DNA of 64,000 nucleotides. Origin: Rutstroemia sp. NJR-2017a BVV2. Its lineage: Eukaryota > Ascomycota > Leotiomycetes > Helotiales > Rutstroemiaceae. Each line of letters begins with the position of its first letter. Positions within the stretch are counted from its first letter, which is position 1. This document shows positions 1 through 12,400 of the stretch, piece by piece. The notes beneath the pieces are model-generated. The model made no database searches and had not been told where the DNA came from. It saw only the letters and a list, made by a program, of their open reading frames with translations. The translations under genes and the position numbers were made by a program. The stretch covers positions 423,563 through 487,562 of the forward strand of contig NJPS01000037.1 in the NCBI GenBank assembly GCA_002946415.1, read 5' to 3'.

Positions 1-796
1 ATCTACTAAATATATCGATATTTCTATTAGATAAATCCTTAGAATAAGAATCAGAACGAATCTAAATATAGTTTAGGAAGATATAATCGATATCTAGAAA
101 AGATTCTTTGGTTTTATAAAAAATAGTAAATCTAAAATTGTAAACCGAAACTAGAAAAGAATTAATTAGAAATAACTTACTAAAAATATAAATAGAAAGT
201 TAGCTAAAGAGCTTAAGACTATTCTAGAATCAGAATAAATCCTTTGCAAAATATATATAAACAGATATTTACTTCGAGCAATAATAGATTTGAGAGTAAT
301 AGAAAATTTCATAGTACTAGAAGCTATAATATTAGCAAAATTGTAAATTCTCGAGAAACCAGTTCTATATAGGCTCTATCTTACTAATAGGTAATTAGCT
401 AAAAGAGATAAATTGGTTCAATACAAAATATAAGAATTTGAGATATAGCTAAGATAGTATTCTAAATAGATAAAAATAGATTTGGTCTTACTAGAAGGAT
501 ACCAACTAATTTTGGGAATATTATAGCTAAAGAGCTATAATCTATATATCGATTAAGTTACAATAACTATATAGTATAATAAATACAAATACAAGACGAA
601 ATTTATATAGGATCTCGCGAGATTAATATCTGGTCAGGAGTTGAAGGTAATATATTTACCGAGATTAGATATCTTAGCCTAAGATCCTCTATTGAAGAAT
701 ATATCAGTATAGTACTAGAAATATATTGAGATCTTCAAGGAAAGGTCTTATAAAGATATTTTACCAAAGTATTAGCTTTAGGATTATAAAATAAAA

Positions 797-1021
797 TTGG
801 AAGAAGGAAAGAAGCTATTATTTTTACCAATTATATTATTATCAGAGGAAAAACTCAAAATACTTCAAGAATATATTACAGAAAATTTAATAAAAGGATT
901 TATTAGAGAATCTTATTTATCTATAAATATACCAATCTTCTTTATATCTAAACTCTATAATACAAAATTAAGACTAGTTATCGACTACCGAAAACTGAAT
1001 ACTATTATTATTAAAAACTAA
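797..1021 (+). pseudogene. reverse transcriptase fragment of the gypsy element
   Basis: Short surviving open stretch of the gypsy pol gene. It carries the pre-palm segment and the RT box with DYRKLN, the motif before the first catalytic aspartates. The family normally continues directly into a PLP motif and the catalytic palm; here the frame stops at 1021 and the palm is readable only across stops to about 1450. No function is expected. Confidence 0.75.
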
Positions 1022-2056
1022 TATATATTACTATTGGCTAGTAAGTTATAAGATCGAATCGGGAAAACTAAATATTTTATTAAGTTGGATTAATATATAA
1101 AATTCAATCTAATCCAAATCAAGGAAGGAGATAAGTAGAAAACAATATTTCATATATAATATAGATATTACAAATACTAAGTTATACCTTTTGGGCTTAC
1201 CAATATATTTATAATATATATATATTTGGTTAATAACTTATTAAGAAAATATCTCGATAACTATTATATAATATACTTAGATAATATTTTAATCTTTATT
1301 AAGATCTTTGAGAAATATATCAAGATTATATAGAAAATACTATAGGTTCTGATAGATATAAGTATCTTACTTAAACCTTCGAAATATGAATTCTATATTA
1401 CTAGAACTAAATTCTTAGAATATATTATTGAGATTTATAAACTCGAAATAAGTTCAAGAAAAGTAAAAGAAGTTTTAAAGTAGATATAGTTTATTATAGT
1501 TAAAGAAATATAATTATTTTTGGGATTTGCAAACTTCTATAGAAGATTTATCAAAGATTATTCGAAAATCGCAGTACTATTTATAAAGCTAACCAAGAAA
1601 GATTATAAGTATAAATAGAATAGTATAGTATAAGAAATATTTGAGATCCTCAAATAAATCTTTATATAGATACTAGTTCTTATTATTTTCGATCCAGAAC
1701 TATCGATCACTATTAAGATAGATATATCGGATTATATATTAGAAATAGTCTTTAGCTAGCTAGGTAAGAATAAGAAACTATAACCAATAGTATATTATTT
1801 AAGAAAGCTTTAACTAACCAAGTTGAATTACGAAATTTATAATAAGAAGTTTCTAATAATTATCGATACTTTCAGAAAATAAAGAGTTTACTTCGAAGGA
1901 TCTAAGTATATAATCTAGATTTACTTAGATTATAAGAATTTGGTATATTTTATAATAACCAAAGTTCTAAATAGATAATAGATATAATAGATAGAAATAT
2001 TAACTATATATAATTTCAAGATACTATATATTAAAGGAAACGAAAATACTAAAGCC

Positions 2057-2061
2057 AATAT
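2057..2061. repeat. target site duplication AATAT, left side of copia A
   Basis: AATAT lies immediately before the 5' LTR of copia A and again at 8206-8210 right after its 3' LTR. A perfect 5 bp duplication is what Ty1/copia integrase makes, and it proves that copia A inserted into the gypsy element as a unit. Confidence 0.92.
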
Positions 2062-2432
2062 TGTTGGAATATCGGTGCTTCGGCCAGATAATAGCTATAT
2101 AGACTATTATACCTTAGGTATAAAGTATATTCTATCAAAATAGCTATATATATTTTAGGTCGCTGTATATCTACTTATATATCTATATATACCGAAGCTG
2201 GAGTACCGGAGAGTATTAAAAGGAGCTTCGGAGTATACTTATTATATACTATAAATAAGCTATTGTATGGCTAGTTAGTTATAGAAGAATAAAACGATTT
2301 TACCTATTGATATAAGCTGGCTATTATATACTTAGTCTAGTATCCTGGGTAAATGTCGGTATAAGTTCATATAATCTTATTAGATCTTCCCTCTTTTGAA
2401 TATATTACTTTTATTAGAAGGTCCAACCAATA
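2062..2432 (+). repeat. 5' LTR of copia A (371 bp, RIP-mutated)
   Basis: Starts TGTTGG and ends CCAATA, against TGTCGG...CCAACA in the better preserved 3' LTR. Length is the same 371 bp as the other three LTRs of the family. Differences from the 3' LTR are overwhelmingly C-to-T or G-to-A transitions; several TCGG words are kept. Confidence 0.92.
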
Positions 2433-2435
2433 CTA

Positions 2436-2457
2436 ATCAATAGTTGATCCTATTGAT
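2436..2457 (+). promoter_or_regulatory. perfect 8 bp hairpin just inside the 5' LTR of copia A
   Basis: ATCAATAG, loop TTGATC, CTATTGAT, beginning 3 nt after the LTR where the primer binding site normally lies. The same hairpin is present in copy B at 14815-14836, also 3 nt from its LTR. No tRNA 3'-end complement (TGG...) is visible next to the LTR, so the hairpin may be part of the minus-strand priming signal. That role is inference. Confidence 0.55.
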
Positions 2458-2479
2458 ACCACTATATACTTCGGTCGTT

Positions 2480-4200
2480 GGCCAAGTATCCTTCTCAACT
2501 ACAGACCAGCAAAGTACCCCGATCTGTATATAATAACCTATATCTACAATAGTATCTTAAGACTATATCCCCGAAGGATGGAGTTAGTATACAATCAATA
2601 TTACACTACTCTACAAGGACTACAACTTCTCAGATAAGTTATTCTATACGAAGACTACTGTTACTATCTATATCATCCAATTTATCATATAGACTATATA
2701 AGTAAAAGAAACTAACTATAACCTATAGATTATATACTATAATGATTTCGAAGAATGGATAGAAGAGCTATTCACCTTAGCTAGTATAGTACTTCTCTAT
2801 CAACTATAAGTATATATAATGGAATAAGGGATATTTGTTCAAGATATTATTGGAGGTAGATCGTATATTAAGGTCTTTATAGTACTTCTTAGAGAAGAGA
2901 AACCCTATAAATAGATAGAAGAGGAGTTCTAGCAACTTGAGACCTACTATGGATCTCCTAAAGCAAGGGTTTTAGACAAGCAAACTAGTCCCCTTCGACC
3001 TATAGTGGAAGTACCGTAGATCTCTTCTGTAGCCCCAGATACAGACCAAAACCCGCTAAAGCAGCAGGAGGCCGAGAAACCGGTATATATACCAGAAATT
3101 GGTAGGGAAACCCGGGTTCAGCACCCTACTTCTATTTGGAATCCTTCCGACCATATCAGTAGTACTCTGTATCCTGTTTTAGATTCCGCAATCATCACTG
3201 TACAGGACCCCTCAGTATATAGTAAGCAGCTAAGTAACCTATATAAGCTCTTAAATAACGACCGAAAGAAGTATAGCGGTAAGATATACAAAGTAATCAA
3301 TATCAAGCTCAGAATCTTCTAGGACTATTATACAAAAGCAGGTTTATCTCCAAAAGTATATACCTTCGGATTCTTATCTATCCTAAAAGATCGGGTATTA
3401 AATTACTTCTTTAATCAGATCTTAGAGAGGAACCTCTTCTTTTATATAATATAAGATATAATCCAGAAGTACTTCGAGATAAGCAAACAGAAGTAGACCT
3501 ACTTATCTAAATAGAGATCTATTATATACCAAAATATATAGTAATAGTATCCTGACAAGACTGAGCTATAATACCTAGAACTACTTTTTGATAAAATCCG
3601 TATTCTACAGAAGAGCTTGTTATATAAGTATCAGAATAAGTATAATCTATAGGATCAAGTCCTCAATATATACTAAGGTATATCTAACTATAGCTTTGTA
3701 TTATATAAACTGTTAGATATCTTTAAGTTAGTATACTTAGATCTATATAACTCTATTGCTACTACTGTATATAACCATCAGCAATCCACTGCACTTGTTA
3801 CAAACAAGTAGTACTAGGTCGACCGAAAGTATAAAGGTTCTTATACCTGTTACAGCTATAATACTCTGTAACAGCCCCCTGTTTAAGGAAGGTAGACTGC
3901 AAAAGCACAAGTACCCTATAAACACCCAAAACGACCTAGAAAGAAGTATCTTATATATAAGAAAAAAGGATACTAGTCTATAAACCATTTTAGTACAGAA
4001 GTAAAGAAAGTATTTGATGACTATAAAGAGTAACTAATAGTAGAAGAAGGCTTAAACAATAGTGAAGCAAAGTAGTATATTCAGTACGAAGAAGAGTAAT
4101 AAGAAGAAGAAGTACCAGAGGATCAAGGAGGAATTGTATATAAGCAGATACTTACAGAGCTTAGCCCAATCGATAGCTAGTAGACAATTAGTATATTTCT
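2480..4200 (+). pseudogene. gag-like region of copia A
   Basis: Plus-strand coding sequence broken by many stops. The readable part near 3,840-4,120 has a cysteine/basic stretch like a zinc knuckle remnant, followed by acidic residues. The position, directly after the 5' LTR and before the protease/integrase region, fits copia gag. The matching region in copy B is 14,790-13,080 on the minus strand. Short open frames on the opposite strand (3118-3306 here, 13966-14154 in B) are antisense shadows of this region. Confidence 0.6.
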
Positions 4201-4379
4201 TAATTAGAGCATTATATACCTCTTTATATAAGAGGACTTAAAACTATCTCAAGTATAATACGAAGAGATCTTTACTTTTGAGGAATAATACTCTATAGCC
4301 AAGTTCTAGAGGATCATATTAGATAGTAAAGTATCTGGTATCTCTATAGTAGGAGAACCTCAATTTCAAGTACTATAGC

Positions 4380-5470
4380 GAGAAGACCCTAGTATTATAC
4401 TTACCTAGACAGACGATAAGAACTATACAATCTGCTTCGGGAAGAGAATAGTAAGTGTTAAAGGTACTATTATCGTTAGTATACTAGTAGATACAATTAC
4501 CTTCTATATCGTTACAATCAATACCCCCTTTCTCTACTATATCCAGGATATAGATAAGATAAATATATAGTTTGATAACCTATATAATATTCTCGTATAA
4601 GGAGATAATATTATCTCTATTATCCGGAAATAGGGATATCCTTGGATATTTCTAAAGAAAGAGGAAGCAATTGTATAAGTTTATATAATAGAAAAAGAAC
4701 TAAAGTAGCTATATCGATATTTCGGATACCTGTCTATATACAAGTTGTTACTACTGCTGGAGAAAGTAAGGTAAGAGGATATTAATATATATATACTAGA
4801 ATACCTCACCAAGTACTACAAGTACTGCTAGTTATATACCAAGTTACCAGGTAGGTTCAAATTTACAATCAAGGACGATATCAACTTCAACTATACTGTT
4901 ATTATCGATATTATATATCTAGGAGGTATATCAGTACTTCACCTTATAGATAAAGCAACAGTATTTAATATAGTATACTTCTTAAAGAATATCTTAGCAA
5001 AAACCATATAGAATACTATATATATATACTGGATTGATATATACCAGGGACTACTAGATTATATTATATATGATATAGGAACCAACTTCGTATCTAATAA
5101 GTTCCGGCAAAATGTATATACTATAGGCTCCGAAGTGAAGGAGATACTAGTCGAAGTATATAATAATATAGACAAGGTCGAGCACTACTATACCTCTCTC
5201 CGACAAGCGTACAAGATCTTAAGCAAAGAACTATAAAACAAATAGATCTCCCGAGATAATATACTACAAATAGCTGTTAAAGCAATCAACAATATAGCAG
5301 GTCCAGATAGACTAGTACCTACTTTCTTAGTCTTCGGCGTCTACCCCCGGCTTAACCATCAATCAATCCTATTACCATCTATATATATACGAGCTGAGGC
5401 AGTTGAAAAGGTAATAGCAGAAGTATATAAGTACAATACTTAACAATAAGTAAGAGATATCCTAGAAGCT
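4380..5470 (+). pseudogene. protease, GAG-pre-integrase and integrase of copia A
   Basis: A protease-like stretch precedes a GAG-pre-integrase zinc-binding segment around 4,715-4,850 (FGYLSIYKLL followed by LEYLTKYYKYC-like residues; fungal copia proteins have FGHPS and YCxxC). Then comes an integrase core to about 5,440, ending in a block that corresponds to the fungal copia signature LVPTLLVFGAYPR (here LVPTFLVFGVYPR). The domain order is diagnostic for Ty1/copia. Multiple in-frame stops make it non-functional. Confidence 0.75.
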
Positions 5471-5869
5471 AGAAATGGACCAAGAATATCAAAGCTAATC
5501 AATCTCCTTCTGTAATCGGATATATATATATACCGAGAAAAGGGCGGATGGACCGGACTATATAAGCTTATCGGTATAGAAGGAGAAGATAGGATTATAT
5601 AGATACTAGTAGGTCCAACCCGTTTTAGAACGATATCTATTAAACCCTTCTATTTAGAAGAGCTTCCAGAATACCAAATTAAAACCGAACCCTTTCCTGC
5701 TTAGTATAGCTACAAAAAGAACGATATAACAGCTTCCCAGAAGCTGATCCTGCAGGTTATTATCCTATTCCGATATACGGAAGTGTTCTTGATAAAGAAG
5801 GAATAAAGCGATTATAATCTAGTATAGCAACTATATATATAAGGCACTATTACTACAGTAGGAGTACCC

Positions 5870-7383
5870 TTCGAGCTCTCTCAACAGACAGAAATTGATA
5901 GCTTGATTACCCATAGCATCTTCGAAATAGTATAGTATAATCCAACTATATATAAGGGATACATCTTCAATACCAGACTAGTTAATAAGGTAAAGGGCAA
6001 AACAATATCAGCTCTGTATAAGAAGAGCAGGCTTATAGCACAAAGATATAACGATCAAGGCAAAAAGAGTATTCTCATACAAGTATCTACAGTACAGAGA
6101 TCAAGTCAATATCTGCTAGAAGCATTAGTCCCTATACTCTAAGTATAAGGGATAAGAGTAAATATACGCGATATTATACAAGCATACCCACAATCGACTA
6201 CCGAACTAGCCTATACGATTATTGCCAGGTTACCAAAGCAGATCGAATACCAGTACCCTAAAGGAATAATAATGATTATCCGCAAACCCCTATATAGTAT
6301 AGCAGAAGCAGGTACACATTAGTGGATTACATACCATATATACTACTGTAAGAAGCTCGATATAGAAACGTCCTCGTACAATCCATACCTCTTAATTACT
6401 ACTATACAAGACACATTTGCAGTAGTTGCCCTACAAACCGATAATACACTTATCCTAGGAAATAAAGTATTCCATGATAAGGAAGTATAAGAGTTAAAGA
6501 GAGCTAGTTTTCTCGCAAAGCCAACAGAAGTACTTACATCCGCAAACTCCCTAACCTTCAACAGATACCGCCTAATTCAAAAAGGGGACAAGCTATTGAT
6601 TATATAGAAGGGACAAGGCTAGAAGATCAAGACAGTTAAGCTGGTATCTAAGCAGTATACGAATAACTACCGCGAGCAATACGCTAGAGGCATTTACCTC
6701 TCAAGTATATACCAGCCAGAAGCTAGCTTCGACCTTTCGGTTGCAGCTCAATATCAGGAACCTACAGATAACGACGTACGAGCACTTAATAAGTATCTCC
6801 AGTAGCAAATAGATAACCCGGAAAGAGGACTATACTATATACCGCTGAATCTGAGCTATACTAAGCTCTTCGTGTACATTGATGGCTCGTTTGCCAACAA
6901 TAAGGACCTTAGCTCGCAAATAGGGTTCGTCATTTTTATAGCAACCGAAGAGCATACAGCCGAAGCATTCAAGATGAGAGGCAACCTCGTGCATTGGAGC
7001 AGTACTAAGAGCAAACATATGACCAGAAGCGTCCTTGCTTCCGAGATCTACGTAATGGTCGCTGGCGTCGATATGGCCATCGTTATGAGCCAAACGCTCG
7101 GTACGATCCTAAAGCAGCTATACCTGCCAGCACTACCAACTGTGGTATGCACCGATTCGTACAGCTTGTACAACTGCCTAGTCAAGCTTGGGACGACTAA
7201 AGAGAAGCGTTTAATAATCGATATTATAGCATTACAACAATCATACGAACGGCAAGAGCTAGCTGAAGTACGATAGATCAAAGGAGATAACAATCCAGCT
7301 AATACTATAACGAAAGCAACTCCAAACAAAGCGCTCAAGAAGGCACTAAACAACAACGAGCTTACCGTACGTATAGAAGGATA
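5870..7383 (+). pseudogene. reverse transcriptase and RNase H of copia A
   Basis: RT begins near 5,880 with a segment matching the fungal copia start (an IDSLITHSIFEIV-like stretch, then TRLVNKVK and YNDQGKKSIL). RNase H follows from about 6,850. Codons 6872-7276 are uninterrupted: DGSFANNKDLSSQIG, then HWSSTKSKHMTRSVLASE, then CTDSYSLYNC, the copia RNase H catalytic blocks. After one stop at 7274-7276 the frame goes on with IKGDNNPANTITKATPNK. This right part is far less mutated than the left two thirds of the same element. RT itself is broken, so the element is dead, but the RNase H part is the best preserved coding piece of the family in the window. Confidence 0.85.
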
Positions 7384-7548
7384 GGTAGTCCGAAAAGAGA
7401 AGTAGTATCGGAGGAGGAGGATTCCTTATATTTTTCCTTATTTCCTTGAATTCACTTATTTTTAGTCAGGACAATACCGGAGATTTTAAAGTTTAAGTTT
7501 TCGTTTCCACAGCAACACCATACAAAATCGACACTTTTAAGAACACCC

Positions 7549-7896
7549 TTGGAGATGGACACAAGCAACGAAGGATATACGAAAAAGAAGAATAGAATTT
7601 TAAGAGTCGATACTCGATATACACTAAGTACAAGCTTAAAAAGAATATATAAAGAGCTTCTTAGTTTCATAGCGACAGCAACTATTATTTCAACAATTTT
7701 GGGCGCAACTGGTTGTAGGCAAAATAGGAGGGCAAAAGGGATCAAATATGAGCTTATAGCTAAAGCCCGCTTACCTAAGCAGCATATCATGTACGCATAT
7801 AATATGCACAGGCCGAAAAAGAAAAAGTTGCCAATGTCGGAACATCGGTGCTTCGGCCAGGCAATGGCCGCACGGGCCATCATGCCTCAGGCATAA
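7549..7896 (+). CDS. short open frame between RNase H and 3' LTR of copia A
   Basis: A 115-codon frame starting at an ATG and running 62 bp into the 3' LTR. It encodes a lysine/arginine-rich polypeptide with one hydrophobic stretch near its middle (FIATATIISTILGATG). In copy B the matching region (about 9,740-9,440, minus strand) is too mutated to test. It could be an accessory copia ORF or just a chance frame in the preserved 3' non-coding region; I recognise no family. Its last codons are LTR sequence, which argues against long-term coding constraint there. Confidence 0.25.
   Translation: MEMDTSNEGYTKKKNRILRVDTRYTLSTSLKRIYKELLSFIATATIISTILGATGCRQNRRAKGIKYELIAKARLPKQHIMYAYNMHRPKKKKLPMSEHRCFGQAMAARAIMPQA
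7811..7834 (+). other. polypurine tract of copia A
   Basis: Purine-rich GGCCGAAAAAGAAAAAG immediately upstream of the 3' LTR, in the position used to prime plus-strand DNA synthesis in LTR retrotransposons. Confidence 0.6.
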
Positions 7897-8205
7897 AGCG
7901 TACCCCATCAAAATAGCTGCATGCATTTTAGGTCGCTGCATACCTACCTATATATCTGCATATGCCGAAGCTGGAGTACCGGAGAGTATTAAAAGGAGCT
8001 TCGGAGTGCACTTATTATGTACCATAAATAAGCCATTGTACGGCCAGTTAGTTGTAGAAGAATAAGACGATTTTACCCATTGACATAAGCTGGCCATTGT
8101 GCGCTCAGCCTAGTGTCCCGGGTAAACATCGGCATAAGTTCACGTGACCTTGTTGGATCTTCCCCCTTTTGAGCATATTACTTTTATTAGAAGGTCCAAC
8201 CAACA
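7835..8205 (+). repeat. 3' LTR of copia A (371 bp, nearly unmutated)
   Basis: Starts TGTCGGAACATCGG and ends GTCCAACCAACA (TG...CA ends). It keeps CpG and CpA dinucleotides that are destroyed in the 5' LTR at 2062-2432, so it is the best guide to the ancestral LTR. Followed directly by the AATAT target duplication. Confidence 0.93.
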
Positions 8206-9066
8206 AATATATTTAGTAAGAAACCGGAATACTTAGAGAATAAAATATATAAATTATATATTATACTTTGCTAGAATGGATATTCGTTGGTATTCAACTT
8301 AGTCTAATTAGCTATAATAATATCACTTTGTAATAACTATTTGGAGAAATAAGTACAAGAGTATTATAGAAATGATTCCACTACGAAATAAATACTAGAA
8401 TAACTAAATAAAGGATTTATAATCAAGGACAAAGTTATATACTTCTATAGAAAGATATATATCTCTTCGATCTTGATAAAATAATTTATTTAAGAATAAT
8501 ATAAGTTTCTAACTTATGGATATCAAGAAATCACCAAGATATTTGCAAAAATTAAGGCAAACTTATATTTTCTGTAAATAAGGAAGATAATTAAGGAAGT
8601 TATCAGAAACTATAATATCTATATATAGAATAAGATCTTATAGTATATTCTATATAGCTAATTCAAAATTCCGGATATACCTACTTAGCTATAGAGGTCT
8701 ATTATATAAAACTTTATAGTTAAACTATTATTCTCAAAAGATCTAATAACAAAAGTAATATATAACTTTATCCTAATTATAATAGATCAATTAACAAAGT
8801 TTGGATATATAATTCTATATAAAGAAAGTAGTATAGTTGAGGATTTAGTCTATATATTTCTAAAAATAGTAGCTAGTATATATAGAGTACCTATCGAAAT
8901 TATCTCAGACTAAGATAAGCTTTTTACCTCGAAATTCTAGTAAATATTTATAGTTTTACTAGAAATCAAGAGAAAGCTCTCGATAGTATTCTATCTACAA
9001 ATAGATAGTTAGATAGAATAGTTGAACTAGACTATAGAACAATATTTAAGATATTATATTAATTAC
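8206..9066 (+). mobile_element. Ty3/gypsy chromovirus, middle part (integrase)
   Basis: Continuation of the gypsy element interrupted at 2061. Through stops one can read the linker (KGFIIKDKVIYFY-like, 8,400-8,460), then the integrase core: a KLPFSKD-like stretch near 8,720-8,750, TKFGY, EIISDQDKLFTSKF (second catalytic aspartate, 8,895-8,940) and LNQTIEQYLRYYINYYQ (near the catalytic glutamate, 9,020-9,070). Ends at the ATTAC duplication (9062-9066) created by copia B. Confidence 0.85.
9062..9066. repeat. target site duplication ATTAC, left side of copia B
   Basis: ATTAC before the LTR at 9067 and again at 15211-15215 after the LTR ending at 15210. Removing copia B and one ATTAC joins the gypsy integrase reading YINYYQ directly to its continuation. 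Confidence 0.92.
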
Positions 9067-9437
9067 TATTGGTTGGACCTTTTAATAAAAGTAATATACT
9101 CAAAAGAGGGAAGATCCAACAAGGTTATATAAACTTATACTGATATTTACCCGGGATACTAAGCTAAGTACACAATAGCTAGCTTATATCAATAGGTAAA
9201 ATCGTCTTATTCTTCTACAACTAACTGGCCATATAATAGCTTATTTATAGTATATAATAAGTATACTCCGAAGCTCCTTTTAATACTCTCCGGTACTCCA
9301 GCTTCGGTATATATAGATATATAGGTAGATATATAGCGATCTAAAATATATATAACTATTTTGATAAGGTATACTTTATATCTAAGATATAATAGCCTAT
9401 ACAGCCATTATCTAGCCGAAGTACCGATATTCCGATA
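9067..9437 (-). repeat. 3' LTR of copia B (371 bp, RIP-mutated)
   Basis: Reverse complement of the family LTR with many C-to-T/G-to-A changes. It reads TATTGG at the left (mutated from TGTTGG, complement of the CCAACA end) and CCGATA at the right. Confidence 0.92.
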
Positions 9438-12400
9438 TTAGTAACTTTTTCTTTTTCGGTCTATATATATTATATATATATATAATATACTACTTAGGTA
9501 AGTAGGCTTTAGCTATAAGCTTATATTTGATCCCTTCTGCCCTCCTATTTTGTCTATAACTAATTGCGCCCAAAATTATTGAAATAATAGTTACTATCGC
9601 TATAAAACTAAAAAGCTCCTTATATATTCTTTTTAAACTTGTATTTAGTATATATCAAATATCGACTTTTAAAATTCCATTCTTCCTTTTCGTATATCCT
9701 TTGTTGCTTATATCCATCTCTAAGAGTATTCTTAAAAATATCGATTTTATATAGTATTGCTATAGAAACAAAAACTTAAACTTTAAAATCTCCGATATTA
9801 TCCTAACTAAAAATAAATGAATTCAAAGAAATAAGGAAAAATATAAGAAATCCTCCTTCTTCAATATTACTTCTCTTTTCGGACTACCTATCCTTCTATA
9901 TATATAGTAAGCTTATTATCGTTTAGTATCTTCTCGAGTACTTTGTTTAGAATTGCTTTCGTTATAGTATTAGCTAGATTATTATCTCCTTTGATCTATT
10001 ATACTTCAGCTAGCTCTCGTTATTTATACGATTATTGTAATACTATAATATCGATTATTAAATACTTCTCTTTAGTTATCCTAAACTTAACTAGATAGTC
10101 ATACAAGTTATACAAATCAATATATACTACAGTTAGTAGTACTAATAGGTATAGCTACTTTAGGATTGTACCAAATATTTAGCTTATAATAATAGCTATA
10201 TCGATACTAATAACTATTATATAGATCTCGGAAGCAAAGACACTTCTAATTATATATTTGTTCTTAATACTGCTTCAATATACGAGATTACCTTTTATCT
10301 TAAATACTTCGGCTATATACTCTTCAGTTACTATAAAAATAACGAACCTTATTTGCGAGCTAAAGTCCTTATTATTAGCAAACAAGCCATCAATATATAT
10401 AAAGAGCTTAATATAACTCAGATTCAGCAATATATAATATAGTCCTCTTTCCGGGTTATCTATTTGTTACTAGAGATACTTATTAAGTACTTGTATATTA
10501 TCATCTGTAAGTTCCTGATATTAAGCTACAACCGAAAAGTCGAAACTAGTTTCTAGCTAGTATATACTTAAGAAGTAAATACCTCTAGTATATTACTCGC
10601 AATAGTTATTTATATACTACTTAGATACTAGCTTAACTATCTTAATCTTCTAACCTTATCTCTTCTATATAATCAATAGCTTATCCCTTTCTTGAATTAG
10701 ATAGTATCTGTTGAAAGTTAAGAAATTTATAGATATAAATACTTCTACTAGCTTTGCGAGAAAACTAGCTCTCTTTAACTCTTATACTTCCTTATTATAG
10801 AATACTTCACTTCCTAGAATAAATATATTATCGGTTTGTAAGGCAACTACCGCAAATATATCTTATATAGTAGTAATTAAGAGGTATAGATTATACAAGG
10901 ATATTTCTATATCGAGCTTCTCACAGTAGTATATATAGTATATAACCCACCAATATATACCTGCTTCTGCTATACTATATAGGGGTTTGTGGATAATCAT
11001 TATTATTCCTTTAGGGTACTAGTATTCGATCTACCTTAGTAACCTAGTAATAATTATACAAACTAGTTTGGTAGTCGATTATAAGTATACTTATATAATA
11101 TTATATATACTTACTCTCATCCTTTGTATTTGGAGTATAGGGACTAATATTTCTAGCAGATATTGACTTGATCTCTGTACTATAGGTACTTATATAAGAA
11201 TACTCTTTTTGCCTTAGTTATTATACCCTTATACTACGAGCTTACTCTTCTTATACAGAGCTGATATTATTTTGCCCTTCACCTTATTGATTAATCTGGT
11301 ATTAAAGATATATCCCTTATATATAATTGGATTATACTATATTATTTCGAAGATACTATAAGTAATCAAGCTATCAATTTCTATCTATTGAGAGAACTCG
11401 AAGAGTACTTCTATTATAGTAATAGTACCTTATATATATAGTTGCTATACTAGATTATAGTCACTTTACTCCTTCTTTATCAAGAACACTTCTATATATC
11501 GGAATAGGATAATAACCTACAAGATCAGCTTCTAGGGAACTATTATACTGTCTTTTTTGTAGTTATACTAAGTAAGAGAGAGTTCGGTTTCAATTTGGTA
11601 TTCTAAAAGCTTTTCTAAATAGAAGGGTTTAATAGATATTATTCTAAAATAGGTTGGACCTACTAATATCTATATAATCCTATCTTCTCCTTCTATATCG
11701 ATAAGCTTATATAGTCCAGTCTATCCGCCCTTTTCTCGGTATATATATATATCCGATTACAGGAGGAGGTTAATTAGCTCTAATATTCTTAATCTATTTC
11801 TAGCTTCTAGAGTATCTTTTATTTATCGTTAAGTATTGTACTTATATACTTCTGCTATTACCTTTTCAACTACCTTAGCTTGTATATATATAGATAGTAA
11901 TAGGATTGATTGATAGTTGAGCCGGAGGTAGGTACCGAAGACTAAGAGAGTAAGTACTAGTCTATCCAGATCTACTATATCATTGATTGCTTTAATAACT
12001 ATTTATAGTATATTATCTTGGGAGATCTACTTATCCTACAGTTCTTTACTCAAAATCTCGTATATTTATCGAAAAGAAATATAGTAGTATTCAATCTTAC
12101 CTATACTATTATATACTTCGATTAATATCTCCTTCACTTCGGAACCTATAGTATATATATTTTGCTGGAACTTATTAGATACAAAGTTAGTTCTTGTATC
12201 ATATATAATATAATTTGGTAGTCTTTGGTATATATCAATCTAGTATATATATATAGTATTCTATATAGTTTTTGCTGAGATATTCTTTAAGAAGTATACT
12301 ATATTAAATACTATTGCTTCGTCTATAAGGTGAAGTACTAGTATATCTCCTAAATATATAATATCGACAATAATAGTATAGTTGAAGTCGATATTGTTCT

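Larger units (their letters stand above)
1..2061 (+). mobile_element. Ty3/gypsy chromovirus, left part (gag to RNase H), RIP-degraded
   Basis: AT-rich sequence with many stops that still reads as a gypsy polyprotein on the plus strand. Around 780-1450 a reverse transcriptase can be followed: the stretch ending in VIDYRKLNT (near 980-1005), then a decayed palm region, and YLDNILIF-like residues near 1270. RNase H-like sequence follows to about 2055. The part before 780 is probably gag and protease but is too decayed to delimit. The element runs off the left edge. It is interrupted at 2061 by a copia insertion and resumes at 8206. It is dead: no frame longer than about 75 codons survives, and the stops are of the kind C-to-T mutation creates. 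Confidence 0.85.
2062..8205 (+). mobile_element. Ty1/copia retrotransposon, copy A, full length 6,144 bp
   Basis: Full-length element with 371 bp LTRs at 2062-2432 and 7835-8205 and a 5 bp target duplication AATAT on both sides. Internal order is gag-like region, protease, GAG-pre-integrase and integrase core, reverse transcriptase, RNase H: the Ty1/copia order. The left two thirds are heavily mutated (C to T on both strands); from about 6,300 to the right end the sequence keeps normal base composition, including a 134-codon RNase H stretch and an almost unmutated 3' LTR. Copy B at 9067-15210 is the same family in opposite orientation and exactly the same length. It inserted into the gypsy element and is not autonomous now. 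Confidence 0.95.

Noticed and set aside
3118..3306. 62-codon minus-strand frame, with an almost identical one on the plus strand at 13966-14154
   Set aside because: The two lie antisense to the same gag region of the inverted copia twins; similarity comes from the element, not from a gene.
7048..7883. Minus-strand open frames opposite the preserved end of copia A
   Set aside because: They are mirror frames of the intact RNase H and the LTR; no own motifs.
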